DNA from: DATESG01 sp035270925
GTDB taxonomy: Bacteria; Bacillota_I; Bacilli_A; RFN20; CAG-826
Reading direction: 5' to 3'
Assembly (NCBI GenBank): GCA_035270925.1
Contig: DATESG010000011.1
Location: 1-22,774, forward strand
Length of the DNA: 22,774 nt
In this document: piece by piece, positions 15,915 to 22,774 of the stretch
Layout of the letters: each line of letters opens with the position of its first letter
Numbering within the stretch: the first letter of the stretch is position 1
Notes under the pieces: model-generated
The model's input: only the letters and a program-made list of their open reading frames with translations
Told to the model about the DNA's origin: nothing
Databases searched by the model: none
Program-made: the position numbers and the translations under genes

Positions 15915-16259
15915 TTATTCAACTTTGCGGTTTAAACGGAGCAGCAGTTCTTCTAACTCATTCGCCTTCTTCTCCGTATCATCATAAATGAAACGAAGTT
16001 CGGGAATTTTTCTAATATCAAGATTTTGCGCGACTTCACGACGAATGAAACCTTTTGCTTCATCTAAAATTGCTAGCTTGGCTTTAGGATCCCCATCACC
16101 AAGAAAGGAAACAAAAACACGAGCGTAACTATAATCCTTTGTCACTTCCACCGACATGACAGTAACAAACCCTAAATGAGGGTTTTTTAATTTATAGCTA
16201 ATAGTTTCGGAAACCGTCCGGAGAATAATTGATTCAATTCGGCCAATTTTGTGTGCCAT
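15915..16259 (-). CDS. rbfA: 30S ribosome-binding factor A
   Basis: RbfA binds the immature 30S subunit and helps 16S rRNA 5'-end maturation, especially in the cold. The start is ATG 16257-16259 (MAHKIGRIESII), with GGAG about 10 nt upstream inside the end of infB; a longer upstream frame only reads infB sequence out of frame. The 114-residue protein shows the family pattern of a KH-like fold: the R-IES-I initial helix, LGFVTVMSVEVTKDYSYARV in the middle and IPELRFIYDDT near the end. It begins one base after the infB stop. In B. subtilis ylxP lies between infB and rbfA; it is absent here. It is the last gene of the rimP operon before the terminator. Confidence 0.95.
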   Translation of the reverse strand: MAHKIGRIESIILRTVSETISYKLKNPHLGFVTVMSVEVTKDYSYARVFVSFLGDGDPKAKLAILDEAKGFIRREVAQNLDIRKIPELRFIYDDTEKKANELEELLLRLNRKVE

Positions 16260-16260
16260 C

Positions 16261-18081
16261 TTATTTTTTCTCCACCATTTCGAAACCTTCGATAATATCA
16301 TTTTCATGAATATCGTTATAATTGGTCAAAGTCATCCCGCATTCAAAACCTTTTTGGCTTTCCTTGGCATCATTTGTTCCGTGTTTCATTGAAGAAATGG
16401 AACCTTCATAAATAACAAGTCCATCTCTTAACAAGCGACATTTTTGGTCACGTTTAAGTACACCAGAAGTAACATATGAGCCGGCAATCGTCCCAATTTT
16501 AGTCACTTTCCAGATTGCTCTGACTTCGGCTTGACCGGTGACTCTTTCAACCATGACAGGCTTTAATAAACCCTTCATTGCGAGTTCGGTTTCTTCAATC
16601 AGCGCGTAAATAATCCGGTGGAGACGAATATCAACACCTTCACGCTCGGCGAGATCACGAACTTGGGCAGTTGGACGAACACTAAAACCATAGACGATTG
16701 CATTACTTGCGCGGGCAAGCGTAATATCGTTTTCAGTAATCGTGCCCGCACTCGCACGAATGACCGTCACGGTCACACCTTTAATATCAATTTTGCCAAG
16801 ACTAGATTTAACAGCTTCGGCAGAACCTTGGTTATCAGCTTTAATGATAACGTTAACATTAACAGTTTCGCCATCTTTAATTTGTTCAGCAAGATCAGAT
16901 AGTTTAAGGCCACCACTACTAACGCGGGAGGCTCTAATTTTTAATTGTTTACGGCGCATAGCAATTTCTTTGGCTTCTTTTTCACTTTCAAAAGCCATGA
17001 AAATATCACCGGCTTCTGGCGCTTCATCAAGGCCAATGATTTGGACAGGAGTCGCTGGTCCAGCTGACTTAAGGACTTTATTGTATTCGTTAGTCAACCG
17101 TCTAATTTTTCCAAAAGCACTACCAGCAACAACATAATCTTGGTTAGTTAAAGTTCCATTTTGTAAGAGAAGTGAGGCTTTTGGCCCCTCACCCTTTTCA
17201 ATTTTGGCTTCTAAAACAGTTCCATAAGCATAACGGTTTGGATTCGCTTTTAATTCAAGCATTTCTGCTTGTAGGATAACTGCTTCTAATAATTCTTCGA
17301 TTCCTTGACCTGTTTTAGCGGAGATGTGTTGGAAAATAACTTCGCCACCGTATTCTTCAGCGACAACGTTAAGTGCTAAAAGTTCACCTTTGACTTTGCT
17401 TGGGTCCACACCTGGTTTGTCAATTTTATTGACGGCGACAATAATAGGGACGTTAGCAGCTAAGGCGTGATCAATTGCTTCTTTCGTTTGTGGCATGACA
17501 CCATCATCAGCGGCGACAACAAGGATAACGATATCTGTCACACTTGCGCCCCGACTTCTCATCGCGGTAAACGCTTCGTGGCCTGGAGTATCAATAAAGG
17601 TAATTTTGCGACCTTTAACTTCTTTTTGGTAAGCACCAATTGCTTGGGTAATTGCTCCGGCCTCGCCACCAGCAATATTAGAACTTCTAATACGGTCGAT
17701 GAGTGTCGTCTTGCCGTGGTCAACGTGACCCATGATTGTCACAACTGGTGGCCGATCTTCTAGGTCTTTTTTATCGTCTTTAATTGTCGAAATATTAAAA
17801 TCATCACCACTGCTTGCTTCAACTTCTTCAAAGTTAAAATCATAATTAAGATCAATACAAACTTCACCAACTAAATCAGCATCTAATTGATTATTGATTG
17901 TGACCATGTGGCCCTTAAGAAATAAATTCTTAATGATTTGCGCCTCATTTACTTTTAAAAACTTTGCGAGTTCCACAACTGTCAATGGTCCACTGAAAAA
18001 TAGAGTTTTACCCTCAAGACGAGCGATAGGTCCTATTGTTTTCTTTGAAGTGGTATTGCTTATTCGTGTTAAATTACTCAT
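16261..18081 (-). CDS. infB: Translation initiation factor IF-2
   Basis: IF2 is the GTPase that brings fMet-tRNA to the 30S subunit and promotes subunit joining. I start it at ATG 18079-18081 (MSNLTRIS) with AAGGTG upstream, rather than the in-frame GTG at 18090. This yields 606 residues. The G domain has G1 GHVDHGKT (118-125), G3 DTPGH (164-168), G4 NKID (218-221) and G5 SAKTG. The following domains II, III and the tRNA-binding C2 domain are complete. Only about 105 residues precede the G domain, enough for one IF2-N module (TVVELAKFLKVN) and no long charged extension, so it is a short form compared with Bacillus (over 700 residues). It overlaps the end of ylxQ by 8 nt. Confidence 0.98.
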   Translation of the reverse strand: MSNLTRISNTTSKKTIGPIARLEGKTLFFSGPLTVVELAKFLKVNEAQIIKNLFLKGHMVTINNQLDADLVGEVCIDLNYDFNFEEVEASSGDDFNISTIKDDKKDLEDRPPVVTIMGHVDHGKTTLIDRIRSSNIAGGEAGAITQAIGAYQKEVKGRKITFIDTPGHEAFTAMRSRGASVTDIVILVVAADDGVMPQTKEAIDHALAANVPIIVAVNKIDKPGVDPSKVKGELLALNVVAEEYGGEVIFQHISAKTGQGIEELLEAVILQAEMLELKANPNRYAYGTVLEAKIEKGEGPKASLLLQNGTLTNQDYVVAGSAFGKIRRLTNEYNKVLKSAGPATPVQIIGLDEAPEAGDIFMAFESEKEAKEIAMRRKQLKIRASRVSSGGLKLSDLAEQIKDGETVNVNVIIKADNQGSAEAVKSSLGKIDIKGVTVTVIRASAGTITENDITLARASNAIVYGFSVRPTAQVRDLAEREGVDIRLHRIIYALIEETELAMKGLLKPVMVERVTGQAEVRAIWKVTKIGTIAGSYVTSGVLKRDQKCRLLRDGLVIYEGSISSMKHGTNDAKESQKGFECGMTLTNYNDIHENDIIEGFEMVEKK

Positions 18082-18385
18082 AAGTATCACCTTCTTTCAC
18101 TGTTTTCTTTATTTTACTCGCAATATTTATGTCAAGCACACTAAATACAGCGAGATTTTTGCCGTTTACCAGGTTAGGAATACTTGCGGATTCTAACAGT
18201 AAATGGTCGATGCGATTGAGCCGTGCAAAATTTAGCGCGGATTCTTTGGTTTTTTCACTTGCACTCGACATAATGACAATTAACTTAACTCTGCCGGCTT
18301 TGACTTTTTTTAAGTTATCAAAGCCGAAGAGTAATTTGCCACTAGGGAAGACAAGGCCAAGAAAATTATCGAGGGCTTGATTCAT
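18074..18385 (-). CDS. ylxQ: L7Ae-family YlxQ ribosome-associated protein
   Basis: A 103-residue protein in the exact position of ylxQ in Firmicute nusA operons. The sequence (NFLGLVFPSGKLLFGFDNLK ... KLIVIMSSASEKTK ... DHLLLESASIP ... NLAVFSVLD) fits the alpha/beta L7Ae/L30e fold, which binds kink-turn RNA; members of YlxQ have no firmly established role. I choose ATG 18383-18385 over a TTG one codon upstream. No strong ribosome binding site is seen, and the gene overlaps ylxR by 20 nt, so translation is probably coupled. It overlaps infB by 8 nt at its end. Confidence 0.86.
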   Translation of the reverse strand: MNQALDNFLGLVFPSGKLLFGFDNLKKVKAGRVKLIVIMSSASEKTKESALNFARLNRIDHLLLESASIPNLVNGKNLAVFSVLDINIASKIKKTVKEGDTYE

Positions 18386-18635
18386 CAATAATTACTTCAA
18401 TTTCTTTATAAATTTCCGGAGGAACGACAACTTCAAGCGCACGCGCCAAGCTTTGCTTTTTAAGTGCGATTGCTAGAGCATCCTTAGTTTTAGCTAAATA
18501 AGCTCCACGCCCATTCATTTTGCCGCTTGAATCAACAAACACGAGACCTTCTTTGGTCTTAACAACACGAATAAGGTCTTTCTTTTCATATTGTTCATTG
18601 GTAGCAACACAGCGTCGTAAAACAGGCTTTTTCAT
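18366..18635 (-). CDS. ylxR: YlxR family (DUF448) RNA-binding protein
   Basis: An 89-residue protein with the YlxR pattern: an N-terminal LRRCVATNEQ (compare R-CV-T in Bacillus), KKDLIRVVKTKEG, and GKMNGRGAYLAK, the most conserved element of the family. YlxR is a small nucleoid- and RNA-associated protein encoded between nusA and infB in Gram-positives; its exact role is uncertain. AGGAG precedes the ATG by about 7 nt. It starts 11 nt after nusA and overlaps ylxQ. Confidence 0.93.
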   Translation of the reverse strand: MKKPVLRRCVATNEQYEKKDLIRVVKTKEGLVFVDSSGKMNGRGAYLAKTKDALAIALKKQSLARALEVVVPPEIYKEIEVIIDESSPR

Positions 18636-18646
18636 TTTTCACTCCT

Positions 18647-20263
18647 CTATTCGTCGTAGTATTCATCAAAAGCTTCGAAATCAATATCGTCAAAAACTTC
18701 GCTTTCATCTTCTTTTTGTTGTCCTTCGAGAACCCGAAGTTCTTCTTCGGTATAGATTTGCATCTTAGGTCCTTCAGGTGTCACAACCGCGATTTCTTCT
18801 TCTTTATCTTTACGTGGTTTATAACGCTTGATTGTTTGTACTGGCCGCGCTTTTTCTTCCTCGAGTTCTTTTTCTAGATCAGCAAGGGAGATGGTGGTTT
18901 TAACCTTTTCAAGAACTGGCGCAACTTCTTCAACCTTGACTTCAGGTTTAGGAGCAGCAACAGCTTCTACTTCTGCAACTGGAGCGGCAGCAGTTTCAGT
19001 AACTAAAGCGCCTGGTTCAGCGGCAACAACTTCATCTTCAATTTCGATTTCGATCTTATCAAGCGCGGCAAGTTGCTTGTCTCTTATTGTTTGCCAAGCT
19101 TTATCTTGATCGGCGAGATTTTGTTCAAATACTAATTGTTCTTTGTCTTTATAAACAAGTCCAGCGGTATTTGCCTCGTCTAATTCCATGATAACAAGGT
19201 CATAACCAGTCAAACGTTTGGCTAAACGAACGTTTGCCCCTTTTTGACCTAAGGCTTTACCCTTATCACCCATATCAAAGACGACTCTTGCGGTTTTATT
19301 CTTCTCGTCCATGACAATTCCAAGCGGGATTGCTGGTCTAAAGGCTTCCATAATATAAATGCCCATATTGTTTGAGAAAGGAATAATATCAATTTTTTCT
19401 TTTCTGCCAGTTGGGCCGAGTTCGGCACTAACTTTTTGAATTCTTTGACCACCAGGACCAATACAGGCGCCGACTGGATCAACGTTTTCATCTTTGGCGG
19501 ATACAGAAATTTTACATCTCTCGCCTGGTTCACGAACGATATCATGAACAACAACGGTGCCATCATAAATTTCATGGACTTCTTTAGTTAATAAGCCTTT
19601 AACAAAGCCATCATCAGTCCGGGAAAGAATAATTTTTGCGCCTTTTGGATCGGAAACAACGTCAACAACATAAAATGGGACAATTGCGCCTTCAGCGAAT
19701 CTTTCACCATTAATCAATTGTTTTTCATCTAGAGGAACACTGGTTTGGCCGATATTTGCATAGGTCATTCTGTTATTCTTCGAGGTTTCAATTGTACCTA
19801 AAATCATTTCGCCAATCTTATCTTTATAGATTTCATAAAGTTGTTCTTTTTCGAGTTCAACCAACCGTTGTAAGAAGTTTTGGTAACCGTGACGACCGAT
19901 TTCGGGGGAAAGATTGTTTAAGTAATCATGAAAGATGACAACTTCTTCACCAACTTGGATGTTTTCGTCTAAAAGACGGGCATTTTCAAGGGTGATTTGT
20001 ACGGCATCATCTGTAATAGCTTCATCATTTTCCACGACTGTTTTATAAATATAGACGTCGAATTCTAAAGCAATCCGATTAAGCGAGACTTTAACATTGA
20101 CACCTTCACCACCATGGCGCTTTGCAATCGCCTTTTGGTAGGAAACTTCAAATGTTTCTAGGACTGTTTCTTCGCGAAGGTTACGTTTGTCGGCAACCTC
20201 TCTGAATTGATTGAGCATGTTATCATATTGCTCTTGTTTTGTTAACTTTTTTGTTCTTGCCAT
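18647..20263 (-). CDS. nusA: Transcription termination/antitermination factor NusA with long acidic tail
   Basis: NusA binds RNA polymerase and nascent RNA to control pausing and termination. Residues 1-130 are the polymerase-binding domain and about 148-215 the S1 domain. KH1 carries the GPGG loop (269-272), and KH2 carries GQKG (339-342) with ANVRLAKRLTG. The conserved core ends near residue 360. A further roughly 175 residues follow that B. subtilis NusA (about 370 aa) lacks. This tail is rich in Glu, Ala, Val and Pro, with a basic TIKRYKPRKDK island near 485 and a very acidic end (EVFDDIDFEAFDEYYDE). Extended NusA tails also occur in mycoplasmas. GAGG lies about 10 nt before the ATG, and the gene starts 14 nt after rimP. 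Stop is TAG. Confidence 0.97.
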   Translation of the reverse strand: MARTKKLTKQEQYDNMLNQFREVADKRNLREETVLETFEVSYQKAIAKRHGGEGVNVKVSLNRIALEFDVYIYKTVVENDEAITDDAVQITLENARLLDENIQVGEEVVIFHDYLNNLSPEIGRHGYQNFLQRLVELEKEQLYEIYKDKIGEMILGTIETSKNNRMTYANIGQTSVPLDEKQLINGERFAEGAIVPFYVVDVVSDPKGAKIILSRTDDGFVKGLLTKEVHEIYDGTVVVHDIVREPGERCKISVSAKDENVDPVGACIGPGGQRIQKVSAELGPTGRKEKIDIIPFSNNMGIYIMEAFRPAIPLGIVMDEKNKTARVVFDMGDKGKALGQKGANVRLAKRLTGYDLVIMELDEANTAGLVYKDKEQLVFEQNLADQDKAWQTIRDKQLAALDKIEIEIEDEVVAAEPGALVTETAAAPVAEVEAVAAPKPEVKVEEVAPVLEKVKTTISLADLEKELEEEKARPVQTIKRYKPRKDKEEEIAVVTPEGPKMQIYTEEELRVLEGQQKEDESEVFDDIDFEAFDEYYDE

Positions 20264-20277
20264 TTTCCCTTTTCCTC

Positions 20278-20739
20278 TTAAAATTTAATAGCTTGATTAA
20301 TCTGTTTGATGTTGTCTTTATCGATGGCCAACTTAGCAAGACGGCCTTTGAGATTAATTTGTAGTGTCAACTTTGTGTCGTCGACACTTAGGAGTATGCC
20401 CGTATATGAATCTTGGGCTTTCAGCTCTTGATGAAGGCTAACTTTAATGTAGCGATCAACATAATTGTTAATATTGTCAAGTTTGATGAGTTTTTCCGCT
20501 CCCGCACTGCCCACGTCAAGGATATAGCCATCATTTATTGATGAATCACTATCTAAAGCGAGACTTATTTTCTCACTTACGTTAACAATTTCATCTAAAG
20601 TAACGGTTCCTTCGGCTTTATCTACGAACACACGCAGATAATTGTCTTGACCTTCTTTTTCAAATTTAAGGTCATAGAGTGCGAGCTTTTCCTGTTTAAG
20701 CAGCTCTTCTAACATTAACTTTACTCTCTCAATATTCAT
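20278..20739 (-). CDS. rimP: Ribosome maturation factor RimP
   Basis: RimP assists assembly of the 30S subunit. The 153-residue protein matches the family in length and in its two parts. The N-terminal alpha/beta domain (LYDLKFEKEGQDNYLRVFVD, then VTLDEIVNVSEKISLALD) is followed by a characteristic YILDVGSAGAEKLIK segment in the place of the usual Y-LEVSSPG. The C-terminal SH3-like beta domain covers the last 70 residues. AGGAGG lies 3 nt before the ATG, which is unusually close. It is the first gene of the nusA-infB operon, preceded by a hairpin-containing leader. Confidence 0.94.
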   Translation of the reverse strand: MNIERVKLMLEELLKQEKLALYDLKFEKEGQDNYLRVFVDKAEGTVTLDEIVNVSEKISLALDSDSSINDGYILDVGSAGAEKLIKLDNINNYVDRYIKVSLHQELKAQDSYTGILLSVDDTKLTLQINLKGRLAKLAIDKDNIKQINQAIKF

Positions 20740-20757
20740 ATACCTCCTGATAAATAT

Positions 20758-20782
20758 AAAGAGTGGGAAGTTCCCACTCTTT
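20758..20782 (-). promoter_or_regulatory. Strong hairpin in the rimP leader, candidate attenuator
   Basis: A perfect 11-bp stem AAAGAGTGGGA / TCCCACTCTTT with a 3-nt loop lies about 10 nt upstream of the rimP AGGAGG. On the minus strand it is followed by TTTATATTTATC-type U-rich sequence, so it could act as a weak terminator or shape access to the ribosome binding site. Confidence 0.55.
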
Positions 20783-20819
20783 TACGAGTAACAGATATCG
20801 TGTAGTAAACTACAAACAC

Positions 20820-20847
20820 ATATTAGCATGTATACAATCGAATGCAA
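20820..20847 (-). promoter_or_regulatory. Possible extended -10 promoter for the rimP-nusA operon
   Basis: The minus strand reads TTGCAT (20842-20847), a 16-bp spacer and TAATAT (20820-20825) preceded by TGC, which makes an extended -10 TGnTAATAT. The predicted start near 20813 would place the 11-bp hairpin in the leader. Another -10-like TATAAA lies within the palindrome at 20885-20898. Confidence 0.4.
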
Positions 20848-20948
20848 ACTATTTACTAAGAAAACGAGGATATATTTACATATTTAGTATTTATACTAGC
20901 TTTTTTGCTTACAACACGATTAGAGCGTTACTTTAGGGCAAATAAGGA

Positions 20949-21767
20949 TTAAATAATGTAATTTTTGTTGTCTTTATTAACGAAGCCGAGGACCAAACTC
21001 ACAAACAAACCAGGTCTTTCATACATTGAAGCATGGCCGGCTCCTTTGATAATAATATGATCACTATTAGCGATATGCTCTTTTAAATAGACTTGTTCTT
21101 CTAGCGGCGTTAAGTAATCTTGTTCCGAACTAACAATTAAAGTTTCAACAGTAATGGTTGGTAGTAGCTTGCGAACATCATGCTTTTCCGCACTTTTGGT
21201 TAGGCGCACAAAGCCGTCAGCGATGAGCTTATTAGCAAAAACTGGGACCAGAATCTTTTCACGTCTTTTCATCCAATCAATATTTTTCTCGTAAAAATGT
21301 GGGGAATAGATCATCGGAATCGCGACTAAATAATACGCAAGTCCATCGCCGCTTTCGGCAGCTTTATTCCAGGCATCACCGATATCCTTAAGCCAAGGTG
21401 AGGTATATGCCGCCGTATTAAAGAGTGCGAGTCTTTTCACATAATCTTGATACTTTACAACAAAGTTCAGGGCAACTTCAGCACCATAGGAGATGCCTAC
21501 AATTGGTAGACTCTTGATTTTGAGATGATCAAGCAAGGCCTTAACAACCTCGACTTGGAAAGTTTGCTCGTAAAGTGTGGTCGCTTTTGAACTTTGCCCT
21601 TGATCAAGAAAATCAAGCATGATTAAAGTGTTATTTTTGCTAAACTCTTCGATAAAAGGAGTCCATGACTTTGTCGACATCATGATTCCATTTAAGAGTA
21701 AAAAAGGGTTTGCGCCATCTCCATGAACTTCATAATAAAATTGATAATTTTGATAGGTAAAAAACAT
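20949..21767 (-). CDS. Alpha/beta hydrolase fold protein
   Basis: A 272-residue serine hydrolase. The triad is readable: nucleophile S93 in GISYGAE, D217 in SSEQDYLTP and H245 in GAGHASMYERP. The oxyanion segment is LLLNGIMMS near 23-31. A lid-like helical region spans about 122-190. No signal peptide is seen, so it should be cytosolic. The substrate cannot be told from sequence; relatives include esterases, lactonases and C-C hydrolases. It starts 2 nt after the CoA-transferase stop, with only a weak GGGA site, so it is probably translated by coupling, and a role in the same acyl/CoA metabolism is possible but unproven. Its stop is followed by the rimP leader and no clear terminator. Confidence 0.9.
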   Translation of the reverse strand: MFFTYQNYQFYYEVHGDGANPFLLLNGIMMSTKSWTPFIEEFSKNNTLIMLDFLDQGQSSKATTLYEQTFQVEVVKALLDHLKIKSLPIVGISYGAEVALNFVVKYQDYVKRLALFNTAAYTSPWLKDIGDAWNKAAESGDGLAYYLVAIPMIYSPHFYEKNIDWMKRREKILVPVFANKLIADGFVRLTKSAEKHDVRKLLPTITVETLIVSSEQDYLTPLEEQVYLKEHIANSDHIIIKGAGHASMYERPGLFVSLVLGFVNKDNKNYII

Positions 21768-21769
21768 GG

Positions 21770-22774
21770 TTATAATCCCGGGTGTAGCCCGTATTTGACG
21801 GCTTCACTCATCAATTCTTCACGGAATTTTGGATGGGCAATACTAATAAGTAGTTCGACGCGCTCTTTAATCGTCGTGCCACTTAAATGGACAACCCCGT
21901 ATTCAGTCACAACGTGGTCAATATCATTACGCGACAAGGAAACAACCGCCCCAGGCTTGAGGAAGGGCACAATTTTGCTGACTTCTTCGCGTTCTCCAGT
22001 TTTAGGATTGCGGACCATTGCCGTTGAATATAACGCAATAAAGGAGCGGCCCCCTTTGCTAATTTGGGCACCAGTCGCAGTGTCTACTTGACCACCAGTC
22101 CCACTAAATTGCATATGACCAATTGATTCACTACAGCATTGACCAGTAATATCAATTTCAATTGTCGAGTTAATCGAGACTTGATTATCATTAAGCCCAA
22201 TCACTGCCGGGTTATTAACATAATGGCCGTCGAGAATTTCCACAAGTGGATTATTGTCTATAAAATCATACAATTCGCGTGTTCCTAGAGCAAAACAGGC
22301 AACCATCTTACCTGGATGGGTGTTCTTAAATTTGCCACTAATCGCTCCAGCTTTATAAAGTTTCATAAAGCCAGTCGTAAACATTTCGGTGTGCACACCT
22401 AAATCACGTTTATGGACAAGCGCGGAGGCGACAGCATTAGGAATGCCGCCAATGCCTAATTGCAGGCAATCGCCGTCATTAATCAGATCAGCAATATAAT
22501 TGCCGATTTTAATGTCTTTTTCAGTTAATTCACCATCAGGGAGTTCAGGAATATCATAATCAACATCAATCATATAATCAATATCGTCAATATGAACTTG
22601 TAAGTCACCAAAAGTCCGTGGTAGTTTCGGGTTAATTTCTAAAATAACAATTTTAGCGTTTTCAATCATCCGTTTTTCGTAAACATTTGATAATGAAAGT
22701 GAAACAAAACCTTCTTCGTTTGGTGGTGTCGCATTGCCAATATATATATCAGTATTCATATGATCAAGACGTCT
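21770..22774 (-). CDS. Acetyl-CoA hydrolase/transferase family protein (butyryl-CoA:acetate or 4-hydroxybutyrate CoA-transferase type), 5'-truncated by the window
   Basis: The frame is open to the right edge; the ATG at 22757-22759 is internal. It gives 334 visible residues where the family has about 430-450, so roughly 100 are outside the window. Family blocks are clear: TPPNEEGFVSLS, NPKLPRTFGD, LQLGIGGIPNAVASAL, HTEMFTTG and ITGQCCSESIGHMQFSGTGG. The Glu in SESIG matches the catalytic glutamate region that forms the glutamyl-CoA thioester, and the GTGGQ motif belongs to the CoA site. SLSRNDIDHVVTEYGVVHL is the conserved C-terminal block. Enzymes of this type swap CoA between acyl-CoAs and acetate in fermentation, for example making butyrate. 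Which acyl group is used here cannot be decided. It is co-directional with the hydrolase 2 nt downstream. Confidence 0.93.
   Translation of the reverse strand, partial: RRLDHMNTDIYIGNATPPNEEGFVSLSLSNVYEKRMIENAKIVILEINPKLPRTFGDLQVHIDDIDYMIDVDYDIPELPDGELTEKDIKIGNYIADLINDGDCLQLGIGGIPNAVASALVHKRDLGVHTEMFTTGFMKLYKAGAISGKFKNTHPGKMVACFALGTRELYDFIDNNPLVEILDGHYVNNPAVIGLNDNQVSINSTIEIDITGQCCSESIGHMQFSGTGGQVDTATGAQISKGGRSFIALYSTAMVRNPKTGEREEVSKIVPFLKPGAVVSLSRNDIDHVVTEYGVVHLSGTTIKERVELLISIAHPKFREELMSEAVKYGLHPGL

Noticed and set aside
16742..17137. Plus-strand open frame of 131 codons opposite infB
   Set aside because: It lies antisense to the IF2 domains, with low-complexity, non-protein-like composition.
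1..22774. CRISPR, insertion sequence, prophage or defence system
   Set aside because: No spaced direct repeats, transposase, integrase or defence-type genes were found; the window is a housekeeping region with a few inserted genes.

Overview
The window is a chromosomal stretch from an AT-rich, low-GC Gram-positive bacterium (Bacillota), most likely a non-sporulating Bacilli/Erysipelotrichia lineage or one close to the Mollicutes. The evidence is gene order as in Bacillus, AGGAGG-type ribosome binding sites, a short IF2 without the long N-terminal extension, and a NusA with a long acidic tail. All reading frames are intact under the standard code. No in-frame TGA interrupts any gene, Trp is TGG and one gene (truB) ends in TGA, so the Mycoplasma code (TGA = Trp) is not supported. 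The genus cannot be fixed from this sequence alone. I see no mobile element, CRISPR array, tRNA or rRNA.

Layout from right to left, because all genes but one lie on the minus strand. (1) At the right edge is a 5'-truncated acetyl-CoA hydrolase/transferase family gene (butyryl-CoA:acetate or 4-hydroxybutyrate CoA-transferase type), followed 2 nt later by an alpha/beta hydrolase. (2) After a roughly 210-bp leader containing an 11-bp hairpin comes the classical transcription/translation operon rimP-nusA-ylxR-ylxQ-infB-rbfA, tightly packed with overlaps, ending at a bidirectional terminator. (3) The single plus-strand gene follows: a TtcA-like PP-loop tRNA thiolase fused to a C-terminal GNAT acetyltransferase. 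It sits between rbfA and truB and fires divergently from truB through what look like overlapping -10 boxes. (4) truB-ribF (4-nt overlap), then rpsO with its own promoter and structured leader, then a terminator, then pnp. (5) An operon of a degenerate RNase J (J2-like, with key metal ligands lost), a large two-TM membrane protein of unknown function, and LemA, closed by a terminator. (6) ftsK/spoIIIE-acpS-pulA, a very short SSB-like OB-fold protein, and the start of a PlsC-like acyltransferase that runs off the left edge.

The order rimP ... infB-rbfA-truB-ribF-rpsO-pnp ... rnjB ... spoIIIE is the same backbone as in Bacillus subtilis. This supports calling the RNase J a J2 ortholog and shows where lineage-specific genes were inserted: the tRNA-thiolase/GNAT fusion between rbfA and truB, and the LemA pair between rnjB and ftsK. 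Functionally the window covers transcription elongation, translation initiation, ribosome and tRNA maturation, RNA decay, chromosome segregation, lipid and acyl-carrier metabolism and glycogen debranching.

The points most worth a second look are the TtcA-GNAT fusion, the loss of active-site residues in the RNase J, the overlapping divergent promoter with a possible leaderless transcript, the LemA-linked membrane protein, the 85-residue SSB-like protein, and the structured leaders of rimP and rpsO.
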